Shown: piece by piece, positions 16,881-25,546 of the stretch | How positions within the stretch are numbered: position 1 is the first letter of the stretch | How the letters are laid out: each line of letters begins with the position of its first letter | Assembly (NCBI RefSeq): GCF_004331695.1 | Contig: NZ_SJSL01000002.1 | Coordinates: forward strand, 186,001 to 250,000 | Source: Pedobacter psychroterrae | GTDB taxonomy: Bacteria > Bacteroidota > Bacteroidia > Sphingobacteriales > Sphingobacteriaceae | Length of the DNA stretch: 64,000 nt | Reading direction: 5' to 3' | The notes under the pieces: model-generated | Told to the model about the DNA's origin: nothing | Databases searched by the model: none | The model's input: the letters and a program-made list of their open reading frames with translations, nothing else | Position numbers and translations under genes: made by a program

Positions 16881-16904
16881 TTTTCTGTCTATATAGATAG
16901 AAAA
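16881..16904. promoter_or_regulatory. 24-bp near-perfect palindrome before fecR-like gene
   Basis: TTTTCTGTCTAT is followed directly by ATAGATAGAAAA. The arms match in 11 of 12 positions, and the exception would be a G-U pair in RNA. The palindrome ends 9 bases before the FecR ATG. It could be a protein-binding operator, or a hairpin covering the translation start region. No T tract suggests termination. Confidence 0.5.
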
Positions 16905-16913
16905 GCATAAAGA

Positions 16914-18080
16914 ATGTCCCCGAATACTGAATACATAGAATTGTTGGTCTTTAAATTTAACAATGGAAGCATTTCCGCTGAAGAGTTGGAGCTGCTGAAG
17001 GAGTGGTATATGAGTCACGATGACCAGCATGTTGTCATTACTTCAGGAAAAGATGAATCATCCGAGGAGGTAAAATCACGTATTCTGGGCAGCTTGCTCG
17101 CCAAAGTAGCAGATGCAGGAAGAAAACCTGCTAAAAGTGTGCGACTGATTCGCTGGATAGTGGCGACAGCTGCCGCTGTGCTTGTGGCAATTGGTGCCTG
17201 GGTGGTATTAGACCGTGAAGTGCAAGTCAGGGATTTTGGGGTTGAGAAAAAAGCATCCATCCAACCCGGAGGCAATAAAGCTACGCTGACCCTTGCTGAT
17301 GGCAGGACGATAGTGCTAAGTACCTCACAGGCAGGAATAGTAACCGGAAAGGAAATCACCTATGCAGACGGAGCACCTGTGGTGCAAACATCAATAGATG
17401 AATCGGCCTATTCTAATAGCTTATTGACTTTGCAAACCCCCAGGGGCGGTACCTACAAAATAACATTGGAAGATGGAACGGATGTTTGGCTGAATGCAGC
17501 TTCCACGATCAGGTATCCATTGCATTTTGCTTCAGACGCACGTATAGTAGAACTTGATGGCGAGGCTTACTTCAATGTTAAGCCTGCCTATCAGAAAAAT
17601 GGAGACAGGATACCATTTAAAGTGAAGGGTAGACGACAGGAAGTAGAGGTAGTCGGGACCCAATTTAATATAGCAAACTATCCTGAGCAACTATCTGATA
17701 GAACTACGCTTGTGGAGGGAAAAGTGCTGGTGAGTGATGATCACAGCCGCATTATTATACATCCAAATGAACAGGCCATTACCACAACAGGGAAAACGCT
17801 TGTGAAAAAGGTTGACGTAAATAATTTTATAGCCTGGCGTGAGGGCAAATTCGGTTTTGACAATAAGACATTTGAAGAAACGATGAACGAAGTCGGCCGC
17901 TGGTATGACCTGGACATTGTTTATATAAACGGCATACCAAAGGAAGAGCTGACAGGTGATGCTTTTCGTAACCAGAATATCAGCTTTGTATTGCGCTTAT
18001 TGGAGGTTGCGGAAATAGATTACAAGTTGGACGTGAAGCGCCGGAAGCTTATCATAAATGGAAAAAAAAGTAGAATGTAA
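16914..18080 (+). CDS. FecR-family anti-sigma factor / signal transducer
   Basis: This 388-aa inner-membrane protein has an N-terminal cytoplasmic sigma-binding part (residues 1-75, YIELLVFKFNNGSISAEELELLKEWY). One membrane segment follows (about 80-100, WIVATAAAVLVAIGAWVVL). Then comes the periplasmic FecR domain: GGNKATLTLADGRTIVL, TPRGGTYKITLEDGTDVWLNAAS, RIVELDGEAYFNV and VEVVGTQFNI. The C-terminal DUF4974 STN-like domain (about 310-388, FEETMNEVGRWYDLDIVY) is predicted to bind the STN domain of the neighbouring SusC. The gene is paired with the ECF sigma gene at 16234. Confidence 0.93.
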   Translation: MSPNTEYIELLVFKFNNGSISAEELELLKEWYMSHDDQHVVITSGKDESSEEVKSRILGSLLAKVADAGRKPAKSVRLIRWIVATAAAVLVAIGAWVVLDREVQVRDFGVEKKASIQPGGNKATLTLADGRTIVLSTSQAGIVTGKEITYADGAPVVQTSIDESAYSNSLLTLQTPRGGTYKITLEDGTDVWLNAASTIRYPLHFASDARIVELDGEAYFNVKPAYQKNGDRIPFKVKGRRQEVEVVGTQFNIANYPEQLSDRTTLVEGKVLVSDDHSRIIIHPNEQAITTTGKTLVKKVDVNNFIAWREGKFGFDNKTFEETMNEVGRWYDLDIVYINGIPKEELTGDAFRNQNISFVLRLLEVAEIDYKLDVKRRKLIINGKKSRM

Positions 18081-18150
18081 ACCTAAAACAAACCAACCAC
18101 CACATGAAATAAAAACCAACCACAAAAAAGACTCCTTTAAAATCAAAAAA

Positions 18151-18172
18151 GGAAAGGACTGCCATCCTTTCC
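18151..18172 (+). promoter_or_regulatory. Leader hairpin upstream of SusC
   Basis: In the 170-bp gap between FecR and SusC, GGAAAGGA (18151-18158) pairs perfectly with TCCTTTCC (18165-18172) around a 6-base loop CTGCCA. It lies 79 bases before the SusC ATG. There is no following T tract, so it is more likely a stability or regulatory element in the 5' leader than a terminator. The second SusC gene in the window has a comparable hairpin at a similar distance. Confidence 0.5.
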
Positions 18173-18250
18173 CCTAAAGCGATTTGAATTGTTGCAGTCG
18201 ACCAAAACGTAGAAGTAGACATTACACATCAACAAACCAACGTAAAATTA

Positions 18251-21200
18251 ATGAATAAACTTTACTTATCACGAGTGATGAAAATCATCATGTTCTTATT
18301 TATAGCAGGCTTTACGACAGTAAGCGCCTCCAGCTATTCCCAGCAGATCACACTGAAAGGAGAAAATATTCCCTTTTCCTCTGTGATAGAAGTCATTAGG
18401 AAACAAAGTGGATATGCCGTCTTTGGTACAAAAAAGATTATTGAGTCTGCCAGGCCCGTTACCATTGATGTCAAAAATATGCCATTGCAGCAATTTTTGA
18501 ATAAGGTAGTTCAAGGTCAGCCGATAACTTATGTTATTGAAGACAAGACCATATCCCTTTCCAGCGCGCCTTTACCTGCCATTCAGACCGCGACAGTAGT
18601 TCAGCAAGCACTTAGTGGTGTGGTTCGCCATGCTGAAACGAAGGAGCTTCTGGTAGGGGCTACGGTGAAATTGAAGGGTGCAAGCCTGAGCACATCAACC
18701 GACGAAAAAGGCCAATATCGCATCAGCATACCTTTGACTGAACAAAAGCAGATTCTGGTGTTTAGTTATGTCGGCATGAAACCGCAGGAAATAACTTATC
18801 AGAAACAGACAAGCTTAAACATTGAACTGGAACCAAACGACGCAGCAATGAATGAAGTGGTTGTGACAGGTATTTATCAGCGTGACCGCGAAGCACATAC
18901 CGGATCTTCCGTGACCTATACCGCCAGAGATCTTCAAGTTGTTGGAAACCAGAATATCATACAAAGCTTAAAAACACTGGATCCTTCATTTGCCGTTGTA
19001 GAGAACAATCTATTTGGTTCTGATCCTAACCGATTGCCGGATATTGAAATACGCGGAAAAAGTAGTGTGATCGGGCTTACTGATGAGTTTGGCTCTAACC
19101 CTAACCAGCCTTTGTTTATTCTCGATGGATTTGAAAGCACGCTGGCCATCATCAGTGATCTGAGTATGGACCGGGTATCATCGATTACTTTGTTGAAGGA
19201 TGCGAGTGCTTCAGCTATTTACGGTTCGAAAGCTGCAAATGGCGTGGTTGTAGTGGAAACTAAAAAGCCTACCGCAGGCTCGCTGCGGGTTAACTATAAT
19301 TTCAACTCAAGTGTTAATTTCGCCGACCTAAGTGACTATAACCTGATGAATGCAGGAGAGAAACTTGAATTTGAGCGTCTGTCTCAGTTTTACGGCTTAC
19401 TAAATCCTGACGGCTATATTATAGTGGGGCCAAACCCTGATAATGAAGCAAGGTATTTTGAACGGTTGAAAGAAGTGCGCCGAGGAGTAAATACCTATTG
19501 GGCCCACGAACCTTTGCGTACCTCTATTTCACAGCGGCATACTTTATTTGCAGAGGGTGGTGACGCTAACCTCCGCTATAGCGTATCCTTGAATTACGGA
19601 CTTACTCCCGGTATGATGGAAGGTTCGGACAGGACAGCGACCAATGGTAACGTTCGGTTGCTTTACCGAAAAGGAAATGTCTCAGTAAACAACACGTTGA
19701 GCATTGACAATGTGGTCGCAAACCGGGAAGCACAGCCTTTTTCAGCTTTCTCGAGGGCGAATCCCTACTACCGGAAATACAATGAAGACGGTACGGTGAG
19801 AATGGTGTTGGAAGATTACAAGCCTTTTGGTAATGCGACATTAGCTCCGATATACAGTCCCTTGTATAATCAAAATAACCTAAATCTTGATTCAGAGGAA
19901 TCTCAGGGTTTCACGAATAATTTTGAAGCGGAATGGCGGATTATAGAATCTCTTCGCGCACGCGCACGCTTTGGCTTACGCAATTTCAAAACACAAGATG
20001 TAATATTCAGGTCACCCTTCAATACCGAATTTATTAACACCGATGCATTGCAAAGGGGTAGGTATAATGAAAATAACGGCAAGGATGTGAATTATGACGG
20101 AGACCTAAGCTTAACATTCGGAAAGGTATTCGCGGAAACGCATACCGTTAATGCCGTAGCAGGTATGCGCATGGAACAGAACGTCCGTAGCCTAAGCGCC
20201 TTTGGAGTGACAGGATTTATCGATGATGAGTTTTCCAATCCTAATTTTGCTTTGGGCTTTAGAGAAGGGCAGCGTGCGGGATACCAGGAATCCATGCGTC
20301 GCGGGGCTAGTTTCTTTATGAATATGGGCTATGCGTTTGATCAACGCTACCTGTTGGATGCCACTTTGCGCTCGGATGGTTCTTCCATTTACGGAGCAAG
20401 CAGACAGTTCTCAACCATCTGGTCATTCGGACTAGGTTGGAACATCCATAAGGAATCTTTTTTAAGTTCGTCCAAATGGATCAATCAATTGCGCCTGAGA
20501 GGATCTATCGGTAACCCCGGTAACCAGAATTTTGACGACTACATCTCGATGAGGATTTATCGCTATAACAATGATAACCGGAATCCGTTTGGTGCCAGTA
20601 CGATTATCAGCAATATGGGCAATAGCAATCTCCGCTGGCAGACCACCCTCGATAGAAATATCGGTTTGGATTTTATGACGATGGATAATAGATTCCGGAT
20701 CACTGCTGACTATTTCGTGAAGAATACAGATCCACTACTTGTATTGTTGACCCTACCGTCCTCCACGGGTGTATCGCGCGTAGCGCAGAATATCGGTGAG
20801 CAGAAGACCAATGGTATCACGCTTACTACAGATTATAACATTTTGCGTCGCAATGAAATAAACTGGCGTGTGAATCTCAATATGAGAAGGATAAAATCAG
20901 AATACCGCAAAATGGGGAACCGTTTAGATAATTTTAACCTTGCCAACAGAAGCCGCAATATGGCCCGTTATTATGATGGCGGTAGTCCCTCAGACCTTTG
21001 GACAGTACGCTCCGTAGGAATAGATCCCGCTACCGGTCGTGAGATTTTCCTGAATAAAAATAATGAGCAGACATTTGTTTACAATTATCAGGATGAAGTG
21101 GTAGTGGGAAATAAGGAACCCGATCTGGACGGCGTGATCGGCACTAGTTTTATGTACAAAGGATTTCTGGCCTCGGTAAACTTACGATATCGCATTGGTG

Positions 21201-21580
21201 GACAAGCCTTCATGCAGACGCTGTATGATAAAGTGGAGAATATCACCACGGCTAATGTTCCCCTGAATCAGGACAAGCGCGCTTTATATGATCGCTGGCA
21301 AAAGCCTGGTGACAATGCCCGTTTCAAGGCGATTTCAAGGACGGAATATACCCCTATGTCTTCGCGTTTCGTGCAAGACAACAATATGCTTGTCGGAGAA
21401 TCATTTTCATTAGGGTATGAGACGAGCAAGGCTGCCTGGCTGAAGTCTGTGCGTGCTTCTTCTATTACTTTAAGGGCTTATATGAACGATATATTCTATG
21501 TGTCCACCATCAAAAATGAGCGCGGTCTGGATTATCCCTTTGCCCGATCCGTTTCTTTTTCAGCAGCTGTCCGCTTTTAA
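18251..21580 (+). CDS. SusC/RagA family TonB-linked outer-membrane protein with STN domain
   Basis: This 1109-aa outer-membrane transporter works with SusD as a pedal-bin importer powered by TonB. The signal peptide spans residues 1-30 (VMKIIMFLFIAGFTTVSASSYSQ). An STN secretin/TonB domain follows (about 33-105, FSSVIEVIRKQSGYAVFGTKK). A carboxypeptidase-regulatory-like beta sandwich lies at about 118-195 (LSGVVRHAETKELLVGATVKLKG). The plug domain contains ILDGFESTLAIISDLSMDRVSSITLLKDASASAIYG-type sequence, and a beta barrel runs to the C-terminal aromatic residue Phe. The STN domain marks it as a signalling receptor paired with FecR and FecI. The neighbouring DUF4843 and PKD-like lipoproteins suggest an oligopeptide substrate, not a glycan, because no polysaccharide-degrading enzyme gene is nearby. 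Confidence 0.95.
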   Translation: MNKLYLSRVMKIIMFLFIAGFTTVSASSYSQQITLKGENIPFSSVIEVIRKQSGYAVFGTKKIIESARPVTIDVKNMPLQQFLNKVVQGQPITYVIEDKTISLSSAPLPAIQTATVVQQALSGVVRHAETKELLVGATVKLKGASLSTSTDEKGQYRISIPLTEQKQILVFSYVGMKPQEITYQKQTSLNIELEPNDAAMNEVVVTGIYQRDREAHTGSSVTYTARDLQVVGNQNIIQSLKTLDPSFAVVENNLFGSDPNRLPDIEIRGKSSVIGLTDEFGSNPNQPLFILDGFESTLAIISDLSMDRVSSITLLKDASASAIYGSKAANGVVVVETKKPTAGSLRVNYNFNSSVNFADLSDYNLMNAGEKLEFERLSQFYGLLNPDGYIIVGPNPDNEARYFERLKEVRRGVNTYWAHEPLRTSISQRHTLFAEGGDANLRYSVSLNYGLTPGMMEGSDRTATNGNVRLLYRKGNVSVNNTLSIDNVVANREAQPFSAFSRANPYYRKYNEDGTVRMVLEDYKPFGNATLAPIYSPLYNQNNLNLDSEESQGFTNNFEAEWRIIESLRARARFGLRNFKTQDVIFRSPFNTEFINTDALQRGRYNENNGKDVNYDGDLSLTFGKVFAETHTVNAVAGMRMEQNVRSLSAFGVTGFIDDEFSNPNFALGFREGQRAGYQESMRRGASFFMNMGYAFDQRYLLDATLRSDGSSIYGASRQFSTIWSFGLGWNIHKESFLSSSKWINQLRLRGSIGNPGNQNFDDYISMRIYRYNNDNRNPFGASTIISNMGNSNLRWQTTLDRNIGLDFMTMDNRFRITADYFVKNTDPLLVLLTLPSSTGVSRVAQNIGEQKTNGITLTTDYNILRRNEINWRVNLNMRRIKSEYRKMGNRLDNFNLANRSRNMARYYDGGSPSDLWTVRSVGIDPATGREIFLNKNNEQTFVYNYQDEVVVGNKEPDLDGVIGTSFMYKGFLASVNLRYRIGGQAFMQTLYDKVENITTANVPLNQDKRALYDRWQKPGDNARFKAISRTEYTPMSSRFVQDNNMLVGESFSLGYETSKAAWLKSVRASSITLRAYMNDIFYVSTIKNERGLDYPFARSVSFSAAVRF

Positions 21581-21598
21581 CCAATAATACTATCACAG

Positions 21599-23080
21599 AT
21601 GAAAATAACTTATAAAATATTCTTCTGCCTGGCCTTGAGCATACTTACACTTTCCTGCAAAAAATGGATTGATGTAAAGCCTACAGACCGACTGGGCGAA
21701 GACCAGCTGTTTGTAGACCCTGCCGGTTATACAAAAGCAATCAATGGTGTTTATGTGGAGATGGCCAATACGGCACTCTACGGGCAGGAAATGACTACAG
21801 GCACAGTGGATGTCATGGCGCAGTACTATGTGCTGACCTCTTCTACACACCGCTATTACGAAGCTACCACATTTGTATATACCGGAACCAAGATGAAAAC
21901 CATATTTGATGATGCCTGGAAAAAATCTTACGAGCTGGTAGCAAATTGTAATGTGATTATCGAAAAATGTGGAGATGCTCCCAGTGAGAAACTACCAGAG
22001 CTATATTATGGTGTGATCAAAGGAGAAGCGCTCGCACTGCGTGCTTTCTTCCACCTGGATATGCTACGTCTTTTCGGCCCGATCTATAATGACGAAAATA
22101 AGGCTAAGCCTGCGATTCCCTATGTGACTAAAAGTGGTTTTGAAGTATTGCCTTTCTTAAGTACCGAAGAAGTGATGAAGCACATCACTGAAGATCTGAA
22201 GATGGCGCTTGCTCTGTTAGAGAATACAGACCCGATCAGGACCTCAGGAGTTAGAAATGGAAATAACACGGGCGGACCTAATGACTTGTACTATCGCCAA
22301 TACCGTTTAAATTATTATGCTGCTAAGGCATTATTGGCGAGGGCATATTTATGGCAGGGGGATAAAGTTAACGCATTGATAGAATCGGAAGCGTTACTAG
22401 CTGAGGTGCAGGGGCCGAAGAATGTGTTCCCTTTTGTTACTCCGACTGCCGCACTTGGTTTTACCCAAGGAAACACCGTGATTCCCGCTGACCGTCTTTT
22501 TACTTCTGAAGTGATGTTTGGAGTTTATGACATTAAGCGATCGGAAATGTTTGACCGTCAGTTTCACGTAGGACTGGACAACAATAACAAGCTTTCATTT
22601 AGCAATGGGGATAGCAATGAATCGCGGGTGAATGCGCTGTACGATGATGCCAATGATTATCGTCGCCGGATTTGGCAAAACGCCTCATCAGGAACAGTTA
22701 CCGCTTTAACCAATCTGAAATATCTTGATCAGAACAATGTCCCCGGGCGCTACATGATTCCCTTGATCAGACTATCGGAGGTATTGCTGATTGCTGCGGA
22801 AAGCCATCCGGATCTGGCTACCGGTATTACTTATCTGAATAAGGTGCGGACCAGTCGGAATAGCTTAAGCCTCAATCCAACTTCGAGTGCCTTGCTGCTT
22901 ACTGCGATCATGAACGAATTCAGAAAAGAGACGATCGGAGAGGGACAGCAGTTTTATTTTTATAAACGGACTGCTCAGCAAACCATTCCGAATCATGCTG
23001 CGGTAACAGGTACTAAAGCTATGGTATTAACAAATTATGTGGTGCCGCTGCCAGATAGTGAATTGTCACAAAGGAATTAA
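21599..23080 (+). CDS. RagB/SusD family nutrient-binding lipoprotein
   Basis: This 493-aa surface lipoprotein forms the lid of the SusC barrel. The lipoprotein signal is MKITYKIFFCLALSILTLSC (Cys20), followed by the usual short KKWIDVKPTDRL linker. The helical TPR-like SusD fold is visible in YTKAINGVYVEMANTALYGQEMTTG, KGEALALRAFFHLDMLRLFGP and YAAKALLARAYLWQGDKVNAL. The start lies 18 bases after the SusC stop and the next gene 11 bases after its own stop, so the importer genes form one operon. Confidence 0.94.
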   Translation: MKITYKIFFCLALSILTLSCKKWIDVKPTDRLGEDQLFVDPAGYTKAINGVYVEMANTALYGQEMTTGTVDVMAQYYVLTSSTHRYYEATTFVYTGTKMKTIFDDAWKKSYELVANCNVIIEKCGDAPSEKLPELYYGVIKGEALALRAFFHLDMLRLFGPIYNDENKAKPAIPYVTKSGFEVLPFLSTEEVMKHITEDLKMALALLENTDPIRTSGVRNGNNTGGPNDLYYRQYRLNYYAAKALLARAYLWQGDKVNALIESEALLAEVQGPKNVFPFVTPTAALGFTQGNTVIPADRLFTSEVMFGVYDIKRSEMFDRQFHVGLDNNNKLSFSNGDSNESRVNALYDDANDYRRRIWQNASSGTVTALTNLKYLDQNNVPGRYMIPLIRLSEVLLIAAESHPDLATGITYLNKVRTSRNSLSLNPTSSALLLTAIMNEFRKETIGEGQQFYFYKRTAQQTIPNHAAVTGTKAMVLTNYVVPLPDSELSQRN

Positions 23081-23091
23081 AATATAAAAAG

Positions 23092-23937
23092 ATGAAAAGA
23101 ATACTAACATATATAGTTTGCCTTCATTTGCTGGTTTTTTTCTCTGGCTGTGAAAAGGAAATAATGAGTTACAAAGGCCGGGAAGGTGTATATTTCGCCG
23201 TGCAATCCGGGAACGAGTTTTTGCCTAACTTATGGCCTTTTATGCCATATAGCGATGTTCAGTTCACCCGTATCGCCAAAGATGAGGTGGATTATATCGT
23301 AAAAGTGATGATTACAGGTCCGGTAAAGGATTACGACCGGACATTTGGCGTGGTGATAAATCCTGATTCTACGACTGCAGTCGCAGGTCAGCATTATACC
23401 TTAGAGAAGGAGTTGTGGACCGTTCCGGCGGGTGCGATTTCCACCAATATCACGGTAAAGCTAAAACGTACACCAGACCTGCAGGTGACGATGAAAGCAG
23501 TGGGTTTACGTTTGGTGGCAACACAGGATTTTTCCTTATCCTTCCCTGAATGGGATGCTATTCCTGAATACAGCGCTGGCGTGGTAGTTCCTGAATTTGA
23601 CGCCAGTCTACATACGCTGCGCTTGAATGATATCATGGTTCGTCCTGTCGTATGGTCCGGATCGATACAGGCCGGCAACCGTGAGTCCGGGCTTTTCGGC
23701 ATATTTTCAAGGCAAAAAATGGATTTTCTAAGTCAATATCTCGGTTTAAAATATGAAGATTTCGCCAGCACCGCTACTATGCCGATGGCGAGGCAGTTGT
23801 TAATCGGGAGTGATGCCACCGCCATCCTGGTAAGGCTTAAAGATGCGGGAACCCCAGTTTTGGAGGCTGACGGCAGGCTGATGTGGATGGGTTCAGTACC
23901 ATGGACGTCTTATATTGGAGTGCCATATACTCCTTAA
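23092..23937 (+). CDS. DUF4843 surface lipoprotein
   Basis: This 281-aa lipoprotein has signal MKRILTYIVCLHLLVFFSGC (Cys20). The body has the DUF4843 pattern: an early YKGREGVYFAVQ, then Calx-beta-like strands with VDYIVKVMITGPVKDYDRTFGVVINPDSTTAVAGQHYTL and ISTNITVKLKRTPDLQ. The family occurs almost only beside SusCD pairs. As I recall, a structurally studied Bacteroides thetaiotaomicron SusCD complex (BT2261-BT2264) carries two accessory lipoproteins in the same gene order and was found with bound peptides. That would make this an accessory subunit of the surface complex. Confidence 0.85.
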   Translation: MKRILTYIVCLHLLVFFSGCEKEIMSYKGREGVYFAVQSGNEFLPNLWPFMPYSDVQFTRIAKDEVDYIVKVMITGPVKDYDRTFGVVINPDSTTAVAGQHYTLEKELWTVPAGAISTNITVKLKRTPDLQVTMKAVGLRLVATQDFSLSFPEWDAIPEYSAGVVVPEFDASLHTLRLNDIMVRPVVWSGSIQAGNRESGLFGIFSRQKMDFLSQYLGLKYEDFASTATMPMARQLLIGSDATAILVRLKDAGTPVLEADGRLMWMGSVPWTSYIGVPYTP

Positions 23938-23966
23938 TTCTGATTGTATACTTAAGATTTAAACAC

Positions 23967-25514
23967 ATGAAAATATATCAATATACCATTTTATTAATGG
24001 CAGCCTTGTTTCTCGGGTCCTGTGCTAAAGACCTTGGAAACTACGAATATAAAGACATCAATGATGTTAAAATAACGGGGTTGCTGGGTGCATATACCGC
24101 CCGTCGCGGCGTGGATACGTTGCGAATTAAGCCAACCCTTGCAGCAACAATGGATCAAGGCGACACCAGCAGGTATCAATACCTGTGGATTGTGAGACAA
24201 GGGAATGTACTGGACACCATCGGATACCATAAAGATCTGGCATATCCGGTAACGCTTGAGCCTTTGGCATACAAACTCTTTTATCGGGTACGGGATAAAC
24301 AGACCGGGGTTGAGTGGCAGTCAAATGCTGATCTGATAATCGGAACACCGTATTCACGAGGATGGCTGATCATGGGCGAGGACGAGCAGGGATATGCGGA
24401 GGCTGAAATGCTTTCGATACAGAATGACACCCTTCACCTGAAACACATACTTTCTGAAAGCGGCTTGCCGAAACTTCAGGATCCGGTAAGTTTTCAACAT
24501 ACAGGCGGTGGACTTGACGCTTATATAAAGCTGTGGACCATGACTAAAAGCGGATCTTATTTCCTGGATCGCGTGACTATGAAAGCGACACCAGCCAATG
24601 ACATGAGCAGAGTATTATATGTTTCTGAAACTGTCGATCCACAAACCTATCATCCGATAGTAATCGCACCACAAATGCGAACTGCAGCCGGAGCGACTAG
24701 TACTGGTAATTACCGTGTGATGCTCACTAAAGCAGGTGATATCTTCGCTGCATTTTTAGCGATAAACGGAGGTGATTTTTATAACAATCCGATTAACCGT
24801 GTGGCAACGGCACAGGAAGTTCGCATTCCAGCTGCTCCTTATTTGCTTTACGCTACTGGTAGCATGACCACGGCGATGTGGTATGACACAGTGAACGATC
24901 GTTTTCTTAATTACTCCGGTTTTGGCTTTGGTACATCTTCGACAGTACTTCCGGATGTTGCAGGAGCTGCTTTTCCCTGGAATCAAGGAACAACCGGTCG
25001 AAAACTCGTATATGCGGAAAATACCCGTAATACAGACGGAGGCTCTACCAATGGAAATTCTTTTGCAATCATGAAAGATCCTGCTAATGTGCATCATATC
25101 TATAAATTTTATGCAAACGGTGCGGCTCCCGCTAAACGGGCGGCTTATGTAGTATCACCGTTAGCCAGGGATTTTGATAAAGCGAACTTCTACGCCTTTT
25201 CTTCTAACAGGACGGTGGTGTTTTATTCAGTCGGCAATAAGTTATATTGTTATGATTACAATCCAGGAAATGAACGGTTCTATGAATACAATTTAACAGG
25301 AGGCGATCAGATCACCATGTTGAAATTTGATACACAGGTAGATCATGCGGCAAACAGCCTGTATATAGCGAGCTACAATACGAACACAAAAGGTACGCTA
25401 GGACGCTTCGTAGTGGGAAACAACCCGAACGTGGTAGACTTGACACTGGCTCCAAAAAGCAGCTGGTCGGGACTAGTTAAAGTTAAAGACATCAACTGGA
25501 GAGCAGTTAACTAA
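23967..25514 (+). CDS. PKD-like family surface lipoprotein
   Basis: This is a lipoprotein of about 515 aa. The reading frame is open from 23883, but the true start is the ATG at 23967, which gives a clean lipoprotein signal (MKIYQYTILLMAALFLGSC, Cys19). The earlier extension would overlap the DUF4843 gene and lacks a signal. Residues about 25-130 form a PKD-like domain (LGNYEYKDINDVKITGL, DTSRYQYLWIVRQGN, AYKLFYRVRDKQTGVEW). The rest looks like a beta propeller (SRGWLIMGEDEQGYAEAEML and later NRTVVFYSVGNKLYCYDYNP). PKD-like proteins of this type accompany SusCD/DUF4843 sets and are inferred to be surface-exposed accessory proteins of the importer. Confidence 0.83.
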   Translation: MKIYQYTILLMAALFLGSCAKDLGNYEYKDINDVKITGLLGAYTARRGVDTLRIKPTLAATMDQGDTSRYQYLWIVRQGNVLDTIGYHKDLAYPVTLEPLAYKLFYRVRDKQTGVEWQSNADLIIGTPYSRGWLIMGEDEQGYAEAEMLSIQNDTLHLKHILSESGLPKLQDPVSFQHTGGGLDAYIKLWTMTKSGSYFLDRVTMKATPANDMSRVLYVSETVDPQTYHPIVIAPQMRTAAGATSTGNYRVMLTKAGDIFAAFLAINGGDFYNNPINRVATAQEVRIPAAPYLLYATGSMTTAMWYDTVNDRFLNYSGFGFGTSSTVLPDVAGAAFPWNQGTTGRKLVYAENTRNTDGGSTNGNSFAIMKDPANVHHIYKFYANGAAPAKRAAYVVSPLARDFDKANFYAFSSNRTVVFYSVGNKLYCYDYNPGNERFYEYNLTGGDQITMLKFDTQVDHAANSLYIASYNTNTKGTLGRFVVGNNPNVVDLTLAPKSSWSGLVKVKDINWRAVN

Positions 25515-25546
25515 TATAAATTTAATCGTAGAAAAAGTTAAAGTAT

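Noticed and set aside
23883..23966. 28-codon N-terminal extension of the PKD-like lipoprotein
   Set aside because: It overlaps the DUF4843 gene, and the ATG at 23967 gives a perfect lipoprotein signal.
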